Made by a program: the position numbers and the translations under genes. The notes beneath the pieces were generated by a model. That model saw only the letters and a list, made by a program, of their open reading frames with translations. It was not told the DNA's origin and made no database searches. Shown piece by piece: positions 1 to 4,935 of a DNA stretch of 5,704 nucleotides. The stretch comes from Chloroflexota bacterium (lineage in GTDB: Bacteria > Chloroflexota > Dehalococcoidia > Lucifugimonadales > CATQGZ01), in contig JAQBTI010000160.1 of assembly GCA_027624995.1 (NCBI GenBank), positions 1 through 5,704 on the forward strand, read 5' to 3'. Position 1 is the stretch's first letter. Each line of letters opens with the position of its first letter.

Positions 1-27
1 CCTTCCCGTGCGACCTCTTGACTAACC

Positions 28-41
28 AGCACAGTTGTGCT
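28..41. repeat. Short perfect dyad AGCACA-GT-TGTGCT
   Basis: Two 6-base arms are separated by two bases. This shape could serve as a dimeric protein-binding site, but it sits just 3' of possible stop codons and there is no promoter or gene start nearby to support an operator role. It may be incidental. Confidence 0.3.
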
Positions 42-55
42 ATTCTCTATCCAGT

Positions 56-87
56 GGGACGGACCCCAAAGGGCTCGTCCCTTTTCT
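56..87 (+). terminator. Putative intrinsic terminator (plus strand)
   Basis: GGGACG (56-61) pairs with CGTCCC (76-81). Inside, CCC (64-66) pairs with GGG (71-73) around a CAAA loop, with a G-T wobble and one A-C mismatch between the two stems. The right arm runs straight into TTTTCT (82-87). This is the expected form of a Rho-independent terminator read left to right. It lies about 30 bases after in-frame stop codons at 19-25, so it would end a plus-strand gene outside the window, convergent with the FMN enzyme gene. On the minus strand no T run follows. Confidence 0.5.
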
Positions 88-137
88 ATTCCACCGACGT
101 TCCGACCACATACCAACCATCGACCACCGAGGCCCAC

Positions 138-193
138 CCGAATCGCAGACCCAAAGCTGGAGGGGAGCAGAATGGAACAGGACGGAACGCTCC
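138..193 (+). repeat. Dispersed direct repeat, copy 1 of 3
   Basis: This copy starts CCGAATCG, then has CCAAAGCTGGA, the exact 11-mer AGAATGGAACA (169-179), and ends ACGGAACGCTCC. The other two copies keep the same order of blocks, roughly CCGAnTC, CCAAGCT(GGA), AGAATGGAACA and a variable GGA-CTCC tail. Similarity outside the blocks is weak, so the copies are old or decayed. The origin is unknown. Confidence 0.6.
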
Positions 194-234
194 AAAAGAA
201 AATCGGCGATCAGGGCAAGGCCTCAGACCAAACC

Positions 235-250
235 CCGGACTTCTGTCCGG
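235..250 (+). repeat. REP-like palindrome 1 (CCGGAC-TTCT-GTCCGG)
   Basis: It has a 6-bp perfect stem with a TTCT loop and is preceded by AACC. It differs by one base from the TTC-orientation consensus CCGGACTTCAGTCCGG seen elsewhere in the window. It lies between direct-repeat copies 1 and 2. It has no T run, so it is not a classical terminator. Confidence 0.65.
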
Positions 251-284
251 AGGATTCTCAACCTGCCCTGGCAGACGCCCAAAC

Positions 285-302
285 CCCGGGCTTCAGTCCG
301 GG
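285..302 (+). repeat. REP-like palindrome 2 (TTC orientation)
   Basis: CCCGGGCT pairs with AGTCCGGG over eight positions, with one G-T wobble and centre TC. Like palindromes 1 and 3 it is preceded by an AACCCCGG-type flank. It is a diverged copy of the same family as the elements at 480-499 and 4783-4802, in the opposite orientation to both. Confidence 0.65.
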
Positions 303-321
303 CGCTGCAACAGGCTGTTCA

Positions 322-358
322 ATTCCTGCTCCACCGGGTTCCGATTCCTGCTCGGTGG
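322..358 (+). repeat. Local ATTCCTGCTC direct repeat with CCACCG/CGGTGG arms
   Basis: The decamer ATTCCTGCTC occurs at 322-331 and again at 344-353, 22 bases apart. CCACCG (331-336) is the complement of CGGTGG (353-358). This looks like a small internal duplication within the decayed repeat region. No function is evident. Confidence 0.45.
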
Positions 359-383
359 CGCTCCGCTCTTACTCCATCATGCG

Positions 384-446
384 CCGATTCCGACAAGCAA
401 CCCCCAAGCTAAGTGACACAGAATGGAACAAAATAGGACACGCTCC
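384..446 (+). repeat. Dispersed direct repeat, copy 2 of 3
   Basis: This copy begins CCGATTCCGACAAG, then CCCCCAAGCT, the exact AGAATGGAACA (420-430), and a tail ending CACGCTCC. The shared 11-mer lies 251 bases after that of copy 1. A REP-like palindrome follows about 50 bases after the 11-mer, as in copy 1 (about 55 bases), so the two may form a composite unit. Confidence 0.6.
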
Positions 447-479
447 CGCGCGCGAGGGGCCTCTGCCAGCGGCCCACAA

Positions 480-499
480 CCCCGGACTGAAGTCCGGGG
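480..499 (+). repeat. REP-like palindrome 3 (GA orientation)
   Basis: This is a perfect inverted repeat, CCCCGGACT-GA-AGTCCGGGG. The identical 20 bases recur at 4783-4802 beside the CaiB-family gene, 4.3 kb away, which marks it as a dispersed family and not chance. Its core GACTGAAGTC is the reverse complement of the core at 4816-4835. Confidence 0.8.
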
Positions 500-582
500 G
501 CTACAGCCGGACCCGTCCCATTTTTATCCAACCGCACACCGATTCTTCCTCCATCCAATACCAATCATTGTTCCATCGCGTA

Positions 583-640
583 CCGACTCGAACAGACACT
601 CCAAGCTGGACGGAACAGAATGGAACACGACGGATCCTTC
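583..640 (+). repeat. Dispersed direct repeat, copy 3 of 3
   Basis: This copy begins CCGACTCGAACAG, then CCAAGCTGGACGG, the exact AGAATGGAACA (617-627), and a tail CGACGGATCC. The shared 11-mer lies 197 bases after that of copy 2. It is followed by a decayed half palindrome near 668-681 (CCCCGGTCTGAGT) in place of an intact one. Confidence 0.6.
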
Positions 641-655
641 TACGAGAATTCCGTC
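629..655. repeat. Imperfect hairpin downstream of the FMN enzyme gene
   Basis: GACGGA (629-634) pairs with TCCGTC (650-655), and inside it TTCT (638-641) pairs with AGAA (645-648) around ACG, with a small asymmetric internal loop. It lies about 65 bases after the stop of the FMN enzyme gene and could help end its transcript or protect its 3' end. It lacks a T run on the minus strand, so a classical intrinsic terminator is not supported. Confidence 0.3.
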
Positions 656-717
656 CTGCGCCCACATCCCCGGTCTGAGTGTCACCCATGTCCCCGGTTG
701 CACACCAGCTAGCGGGT

Positions 718-1773
718 TCAACGCCAGTTTAGGGTGACCATGGAGGGATCGATATCGTGGATGGAGCTGACTCCGGTGAAGTTCATGACGGACTCTAGCT
801 CGCCTTTGAGTATCTCGAACATGGTCTGGACACCGGCGGCGCCGTCGATCGCCAGGCCCCACATTATCGGCCGTCCCACGAGCACCGCGCGGGCTCCGAG
901 GGCCAGCGCCTTGAGCACGTCGGTGCCACGTCGCACGCCAGAATCGAGGTAGATCTCGACCCGGTCTCCCACAGCCTCCGCGATTGCAGGAAGGGCCTCG
1001 ATGGAGGCGAGGGTGGTGTCGATTACTCGGGCGCCGTGGTTCGACACTACGATGGCATCCACTCCGCGATCGGCGCACTTTTCGGCGTCTCGCGGGGTCA
1101 GAATGCCCTTGGCGATCAGAGGCATCGACGAGAGCGACTTGAACCACTGCAGCTTCTCCCACGTTGGCCGGCGGGAGTGGCGGTCATCCCATTTGGCCTT
1201 TTCCAAGAGATCAGGGCGTTCTCTGAGATCTGCCCAGAACCTCTCCGCTCCGGGGTTGAAGTTGTTGCGCGCGTCTCTCTCTTTCGGCCCTCCGCCTACG
1301 CCGTCGATGGTGAGGCATAAGGCCGAGAATCCCGCGGCCGCGGCCTTCTTGACCATGAACTCCGTGACATCGTCGTGAAGGTGGTATAGCTGGAACCAGA
1401 GCGGACCGGAGGCGGCCCGGGCGATCTCTTCGACGGTGTGTGAGGCGCCGGTAGCCACCGTGGTCAGGGTACCGACGGCTCCAGCGCCGCGTGCAACGCC
1501 TACTTCTGCGTCGGGATGAGCCAGGAACTGGGCCCCCGTAGGGGCCGCCATTATAGGGAGGTCGATCTTCTGGCCGAGGACGGTCGTGGACAGTTCGTGC
1601 GGCGTCAGCTCCTCCAGAAACCTCGGGTTAATGGCGATCTCACCGAAGGCCTCGCGGTTCCGACGCAATGTGATCTCATCGGTGGCTCCTCCGGCGACGT
1701 ACTCCCAGGACGTGTGGTCCATGCGGAGTTTGGCCATGGATTCCATATCGTAGAGGCTTACTGGGTTTGACAA
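718..1773 (-). CDS. FMN-dependent alpha-hydroxy-acid dehydrogenase/oxidase (glycolate/lactate oxidase family)
   Basis: This protein of 351 residues belongs to the FMN TIM-barrel family that oxidises L-2-hydroxy acids to 2-oxo acids (glycolate oxidase, lactate oxidase, lactate and mandelate dehydrogenases). The family's active-site residues are all visible: Tyr25 in SWEYVAGGA, the APTG flavin segment (77-80), Tyr130 in WFQLY, Asp157 in LTID, Lys222 in LIAKG, and His246 with Arg249 in SNHGAR. The FMN phosphate site follows as DSGVRRG (277-283) and VGRP (299-302). Length is normal for the short soluble form; no signal peptide or membrane segment is present, so it should be cytosolic. The start is TTG at 1771-1773, chosen because GAGGAG lies 7 bases upstream and the N-terminus fits the family. 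The next ATG codons are at residues 10 and 13, just before the flavin-binding Tyr25. Substrate and electron acceptor cannot be told from sequence. It sits after a terminator, so it is probably transcribed apart from the CoA genes. Confidence 0.93.
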   Translation of the reverse strand: MSNPVSLYDMESMAKLRMDHTSWEYVAGGATDEITLRRNREAFGEIAINPRFLEELTPHELSTTVLGQKIDLPIMAAPTGAQFLAHPDAEVGVARGAGAVGTLTTVATGASHTVEEIARAASGPLWFQLYHLHDDVTEFMVKKAAAAGFSALCLTIDGVGGGPKERDARNNFNPGAERFWADLRERPDLLEKAKWDDRHSRRPTWEKLQWFKSLSSMPLIAKGILTPRDAEKCADRGVDAIVVSNHGARVIDTTLASIEALPAIAEAVGDRVEIYLDSGVRRGTDVLKALALGARAVLVGRPIMWGLAIDGAAGVQTMFEILKGELESVMNFTGVSSIHDIDPSMVTLNWR

Positions 1774-1780
1774 GGGATTT

Positions 1781-1786
1781 CTCCTC
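1781..1786 (-). promoter_or_regulatory. Strong ribosome binding site for the FMN enzyme
   Basis: The minus strand reads GAGGAG followed by AAATCCC and then TTG, a 7-base spacing. It is the best Shine-Dalgarno in the window and decides in favour of the TTG start over the later ATG codons. Confidence 0.75.
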
Positions 1787-1841
1787 GGGTTCCTCTGGAT
1801 CGCGGTCGGTGTCCGGGGGCTCGGGTGTTTTACTTTGTATC

Positions 1842-1858
1842 AGCCGAGACACTCGGCT
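1842..1858. promoter_or_regulatory. Perfect dyad AGCCGAG-ACA-CTCGGCT, possible operator or leader hairpin
   Basis: A perfect 7-bp inverted repeat with a 3-base centre lies 69-85 bases upstream of the FMN enzyme start, in the gap where its promoter should be. No T run follows on either strand, so it is not a terminator. A site for a dimeric regulator, or a hairpin in the 5' leader, fits the position. I could not pick out a convincing -35/-10 pair, so the regulatory role is inference. Confidence 0.35.
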
Positions 1859-1888
1859 ATGGTATCGGCCATCCCCCTGGCCCCCGCC

Positions 1889-1912
1889 AAAAGGGAGGAC
1901 TCGTCCTCCCTT
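1889..1912 (-). terminator. Intrinsic terminator of the CaiB / acyl-CoA synthetase unit
   Basis: AAGGGAGGAC (1891-1900) and GTCCTCCCTT (1903-1912) form a perfect 10-base inverted repeat with two central bases. Read on the minus strand, the second arm ends in TTTT (1892-1889) and is then followed by GGCGGG. It lies about 66 bases after the stop of the synthetase gene and before the FMN enzyme gene, the expected place for a Rho-independent terminator. The T run is short, so efficiency may be partial. Confidence 0.65.
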
Positions 1913-1978
1913 AGGAATCCCTTTCTCACGGAGGTCGGTCGGCGATGGATGCATACAGAGTGATCCGTCGGCGCAGGG

Positions 1979-3703
1979 CTATTGTGCGCTACGTTTGCGG
2001 GCCAGCTCTCTGTCGCGGAGCTCGGTGCGTCTTATTTTGCCGCTGACGGTCTTCGGCAGTTCGGTGACGTACTCGATCTCGCGCGGGTACTTGTAGGGCG
2101 CGGTTACGTTCTTCACGTGGTCCTGTATCTGCTTTGTGAGATCGCTCGACCCCTCGTACCCTTCGGCCAGGACGATGTAGGCCTTTACGATCTGACCTCT
2201 TACCTCGTGCGGGCTGGCGACCACCGCAGTCTCAGCCACCGATGGGTGCTCGGCTACGGCGGACTCTACCTCGAACGGGCCTATCCTGTACGACGCGCTG
2301 ATGATGACGTCGTCGGCACGGCCCACAAACCACAGGTATCCGTCCTCGTCCCTGGATGCCCGGTCTCCGGTGTGATACCAGTCGCCACGGAATGAACTCG
2401 CGTTGGCTTCGGGGTTCTCGAAGTAGCCCGAGAAGAGGCCGACGGGCCGGTCGGGCTTAACCAGGACGGCGACTTCGCCCTCTTCACCCCTGGGAAGCTC
2501 GTTACCGTCCTCGTCGACGATGCCTAGGGTGAACCCTGGGGCCACCACACCCATCGAGCCAGGCTTGTGCTTCATCCCCGGGAAGGTGGCAGCTACTAGA
2601 ACGGTCTCGGTCTGTCCGTAGCCCTCCCAGATGTGCTGGCCGGTGCCCTCTCGCCAGGTGTCGATCAGGTCGGGGTTCACGGCCTCTCCCGCGCCTACGC
2701 AGTGCCGCAGCGCCTTGGGCTTGTATTTGCTCAGGTCCGTCTGGGAAAGCATCCGGTAGGCCGTGGGCGGGGCGAAGAAGGTCGTGACCGGGTGGTCCTC
2801 CAGCAGGCGGAGCGTGGCGTCCGGATCGAACGCTCCGCGCTGGTCCCAAGCCAGTATGGCTGCTCCCATAGTCCAGGGAGCGAAGAAGAGGGTCCAGGCC
2901 GCCTGGGCCCAGCCGGTGTCCGAGATGGTGAAGTGTAGGTCGCTGGGCCTGTTGTCGAGCCAGAATTTCCCGGTGATCACGTGACCGATGGGATAGGACG
3001 CATGGGTGTTTATGACCATCTTGGGGTAGCCGGTCGTGCCGGACGTGAAGTAGCCCATGAGGGGATCGCTGGACAGGTTGTTGGGATTGGGGAGGTCCGG
3101 GGATGCCGACGTCATGAGGTCTTCGTAGCTGGGGACACCGGGAGTCTTTCCGACGACGATGACTTTCTCGAGGGTCGCACACTCGCTCCGGACCGCCTCG
3201 ATCTTGTCGACGTTTTCGGGGTCGGTTATTGCGATTTTTACTCTGGCGGCGTTGAGCCGGTAGGAGATGTCTTTGGTCGTCAGCAAGGTCGTGCCGGGCA
3301 CCGATACGAACCGGCCACGGATGCAGCCGAGGAGTACCTCCCACCACTCGACAAGGCGCGGCAGCATGACGAAGATGTGGTCACCCGGCTCGGCGCCGAG
3401 GCCCGCGAGGAGGTTTGCTGTTCGTCTGGAGCGCTCTCCGAGCTCGCGGAACGTGACCTCGCGGGAAGCCCCGTCCGGTCCGACCCAGACGATGGCCGTC
3501 TTAGCGGGGTCGTTGCCCCAGCGGTCGAAGACCTCGTAGGCCCAGTTGTACCGCTCGGGGACCTCCAGGCGGAAGTTTTTGTAGGTCTCTTCGTAGTTGC
3601 CGATCTGGTATTGGTTTGTCAGGGGGTCTCCGACTGGCTGGCTAAGGTACAGCTTCGGATGTGGACTGGGAATAGTCAAGCTCTTGGAGGATCTTGGCGC
3701 CAT
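1979..3703 (-). CDS. Acyl-CoA synthetase (AMP-forming), medium-chain/aromatic (MACS) type
   Basis: This enzyme uses ATP to turn a carboxylic acid into an acyl-adenylate and then an acyl-CoA. Adenylate-forming motifs appear in order: phosphate loop YFTSGTTGYPK (218-228), SDTGWA (261-266), GYGQTE (361-366), WYHTGD (442-447), hinge GRADDVI (461-467), SYRIGPFEVE (471-480) and the catalytic Lys556 in SGKIRR. DTGW and APYKYPREIEYV (536-545) are typical of the medium-chain acyl-CoA synthetase family, which includes benzoate and cyclohexanecarboxylate ligases; the exact acid is unknown. At 574 residues it is slightly long. Family-like sequence begins near NYEETYKNF (36-44), so the first 28 or so residues may not be translated. 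The ATG used here overlaps the CaiB-family gene by 62 bp and has no good Shine-Dalgarno; other starts are TTG at 3679 and CTG at 3622, the latter just after the upstream stop with GGAGA 4 bases before it. Probably cytosolic and co-transcribed with the CaiB-family gene. Confidence 0.93.
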   Translation of the reverse strand: MAPRSSKSLTIPSPHPKLYLSQPVGDPLTNQYQIGNYEETYKNFRLEVPERYNWAYEVFDRWGNDPAKTAIVWVGPDGASREVTFRELGERSRRTANLLAGLGAEPGDHIFVMLPRLVEWWEVLLGCIRGRFVSVPGTTLLTTKDISYRLNAARVKIAITDPENVDKIEAVRSECATLEKVIVVGKTPGVPSYEDLMTSASPDLPNPNNLSSDPLMGYFTSGTTGYPKMVINTHASYPIGHVITGKFWLDNRPSDLHFTISDTGWAQAAWTLFFAPWTMGAAILAWDQRGAFDPDATLRLLEDHPVTTFFAPPTAYRMLSQTDLSKYKPKALRHCVGAGEAVNPDLIDTWREGTGQHIWEGYGQTETVLVAATFPGMKHKPGSMGVVAPGFTLGIVDEDGNELPRGEEGEVAVLVKPDRPVGLFSGYFENPEANASSFRGDWYHTGDRASRDEDGYLWFVGRADDVIISASYRIGPFEVESAVAEHPSVAETAVVASPHEVRGQIVKAYIVLAEGYEGSSDLTKQIQDHVKNVTAPYKYPREIEYVTELPKTVSGKIRRTELRDRELARKRSAQ

Positions 3704-4757
3704 GCTCGTTGAGCCCTGGTGGTCCCTTCTCGGGGTCGATCGGACCGGTGGAGAGCTTGGCAGGCTGGGCTACGTAGCTGCGGCCGTCTATGTCTACGAA
3801 CGCACCGCGGGCCTCGAACTGCGGTGATTCCACGGTGTCTTCGAGCTCGACAACGGCGGCGCCGGGGACATCGGCCTCGGCGAGCATCTCCTCCCAGACG
3901 TCCGAGGAGCGCTGCCTGAAGGTGTCTGTCAACCGGCCTCGTATCTCTTCGGCACGCACCATGCGCTGATCGTGCTTGAGCCCGGCCAGATCGTCTAAGC
4001 CCGCGGCGGCACAGAGCCGGTCCCAGAAGTGGTCCTCGTGGACTATGCCGAGGCTGAACCACCTGCCGTCGGCGCACTGGAAGAGGTCGTAGTGCGGTAT
4101 CGATGCGACGTTGGGCCGGCCGGCCTTGTCAGGATGCTCGGACCGGCGGGCGATCTCGGGCGACATGAAGGACAGGGCAGCGTCGGTCATGGACAGGTCT
4201 ATGTAGCCGCCTCGGCCCGATGCGTCCCGACCGCTGATCTGGGCCAGGACAAGGGTCGAGGCGTACAGAGCCGAAGCAAGGTCGGACAGCAAGACGGTGG
4301 GCGGCCATGGGCGTCCCTCCATAGCCGACTGCACGGCCAGATAGCCGCTGAGGGCGAGGTAGTTCAGATCGTGGGCGGGCCTGTCCCTCCAGGGGCCATC
4401 CTGGCCGAAGCCTGAGATGGAACAGTAGACAAGCCCGGGATTTTCGGCCGAGAGTGTCGGGTAGTCGGCTCCGAGTCGCCTGGCTACTCCCGGGCGCGAG
4501 CCTTCGAGCACGACGTCGGCTTTTCTTGCGAGTCTGCGGAGAACATGCTTGGCCTGCTCTGTCTTGAGGTCGAGCTCGATGCTCTCCTTACCCCGATTGA
4601 ACTCAGCAAATATGGCGGGGTCGTGACGGAGCGGGTCGCCCCCGGGAGGCTCGACCTTTATTACGCGGGCTCCGAGGTCGCTCAGGACCATGGAGCAGAA
4701 GGGCCCTGGTGCGTTGACGGTGAGGTCGATGACGGTTATGTGGGAGAGGGGTTTCAT
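3642..4757 (-). CDS. CaiB/BaiF family CoA-transferase or acyl-CoA racemase
   Basis: This 371-residue protein belongs to the class III CoA-transferase fold, whose members move CoA between acids or epimerise 2-methylacyl-CoA esters. The N-terminal VIDLT...PGPFCSMVLSDLGARVIKVEPP segment (9-38) and FNRGKESIELDLK (53-65) are classic for the family. The conserved Asp is Asp159 in LLSDL. HDLNYLALSG (129-138) resembles the motif around the catalytic His of alpha-methylacyl-CoA racemases, and SRPGV (87-91) matches the Arg of that group, so a racemase role is a real option. Against it, GIVHEDHFW (237-245) places the expected Glu one residue off and is also common in transferases. Start is ATG at 4757 with a weak AGAGA six bases upstream. 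It lies directly before, and overlaps, the acyl-CoA synthetase gene, so both likely act on the same acyl-CoA. Two REP-like hairpins lie in its leader. Family membership is certain; the reaction is not. Confidence 0.92.
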   Translation of the reverse strand: MKPLSHITVIDLTVNAPGPFCSMVLSDLGARVIKVEPPGGDPLRHDPAIFAEFNRGKESIELDLKTEQAKHVLRRLARKADVVLEGSRPGVARRLGADYPTLSAENPGLVYCSISGFGQDGPWRDRPAHDLNYLALSGYLAVQSAMEGRPWPPTVLLSDLASALYASTLVLAQISGRDASGRGGYIDLSMTDAALSFMSPEIARRSEHPDKAGRPNVASIPHYDLFQCADGRWFSLGIVHEDHFWDRLCAAAGLDDLAGLKHDQRMVRAEEIRGRLTDTFRQRSSDVWEEMLAEADVPGAAVVELEDTVESPQFEARGAFVDIDGRSYVAQPAKLSTGPIDPEKGPPGLNEHGAKILQELDYSQSTSEAVP

Positions 4758-4782
4758 ATAGGTCTCTTTTTCGGCTTGGGGT

Positions 4783-4802
4783 CCCCGGACTGAAGTCCGG
4801 GG
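4783..4802 (+). repeat. REP-like palindrome 4, identical to the copy at 480-499
   Basis: This is a perfect 9-bp-armed palindrome with a GA centre, 26 bases upstream of the CaiB-family start codon. If the upstream MetE-like transcript reads through, or the promoter lies further up, it would fold in the 5' leader of that gene. Confidence 0.8.
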
Positions 4803-4815
4803 TTAGCGGACCGAA

Positions 4816-4835
4816 CCTGGGACTTCAGTCCCAGG
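4816..4835 (+). repeat. REP-like palindrome 5, inverted partner with altered stem
   Basis: CCTGGGACT-TC-AGTCCCAGG is again a perfect palindrome. The inner core GACTTCAGTC is the reverse complement of the core in palindrome 4, which lies 13 bases away. The outer arms changed from CCCCGG/CCGGGG to CCTGG/CCAGG with both sides matching, so the pairing is kept although the bases differ. Confidence 0.75.
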
Positions 4836-4880
4836 GCCGGTTAGAGAGCCGATCCGCCGGCCCCACGGGAACGCCCTCAC

Positions 4881-4897
4881 CCTTCGACAAGCTCAGG
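4881..4897 (+). repeat. Short intergenic repeat CCTTCGACAAGCTCAGG
   Basis: This 17-base string (or its complement CCTGAGCTTGTCGAAGG) is, from memory, a widespread intergenic repeat in many bacterial genomes. There is only one copy here, so repetition cannot be shown from the window. It lies between the MetE-like and CaiB-family genes. Confidence 0.5.
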
Positions 4898-4910
4898 GCA
4901 GGCTCTCAAT

Positions 4911-4932
4911 CCTCTCCCAGCGGGAGAAGAGG
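4911..4932 (-). repeat. TCTCCC/GGGAGA hairpin after the MetE-like gene
   Basis: TCTCCC (4913-4918) and GGGAGA (4922-4927) form a 6-bp stem around AGC, extended by CC/GG outer bases with bulges. It begins four bases after the MetE-like stop codon on the minus strand. It resembles the common CCCTCTCCC...GGGAGAGGG intergenic element and may stop or stabilise the MetE-like transcript, but no T run follows. Confidence 0.45.
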
Positions 4933-4935
4933 CTG

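Larger units (their letters stand above)
1..717. other. Gene-free, repeat-rich intergenic region
   Basis: I see no credible gene here. Long open frames exist in several overlapping phases, but their translations are low-complexity runs rich in Pro, Arg, Gly and Ser that simply read through the palindromes (recurring NPGL-SGG type strings), with no recognisable domain and no convincing ribosome site. What it does hold is a dyad at 28-41, a plus-strand terminator-like hairpin at 56-87, three imperfect direct repeats (138-193, 384-446, 583-640), three REP-like palindromes (235-250, 285-302, 480-499), a 10-base direct repeat ATTCCTGCTC at 322-331 and 344-353, and an imperfect hairpin at 629-655. 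The region lies downstream of the minus-strand FMN enzyme gene. Stop codons TGA at 19-21 and TAA at 23-25 could be the end of a plus-strand gene lying to the left, but too little is present to identify it. Confidence 0.75.

Noticed and set aside
480..499. Palindrome 3 as an intrinsic terminator
   Set aside because: No T run on either strand, and the identical sequence occurs elsewhere in a different context, which fits a dispersed repeat better.
138..640. CRISPR array
   Set aside because: Only three diverged repeats, spacings of 251 and 197 bases, no uniform spacers and no cas genes.
37..678. Plus-strand open frame of 213 codons in the left region
   Set aside because: It overlaps other open frames in different phases, has low-complexity composition, reads through the palindromes, shows no domain, and has no supporting ribosome site. 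It is a by-product of GC-rich repeats.
524..1162. Minus-strand open frame of 212 codons overlapping the FMN enzyme
   Set aside because: It is very Arg-rich and lies mostly in another frame of a gene with a complete set of active-site residues; this is typical shadow coding.
1821..1890. A sigma-70 type promoter for the FMN enzyme (TTGGCG with GATACC on the minus strand)
   Set aside because: The -10 match is poor, and the -35 would lie on the terminator edge; not strong enough to list.
2502..3347. Minus-strand open frame of 281 codons inside the acyl-CoA synthetase
   Set aside because: It is a frame-shifted shadow of the synthetase: rich in Arg, His and Pro with no domain, while the main frame carries all adenylation motifs without interruption.
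2981..3712. Plus-strand open frame of 243 codons antisense to the synthetase
   Set aside because: It lies opposite well-conserved coding sequence, with no recognisable motif; long antisense frames are expected in GC-rich genes.
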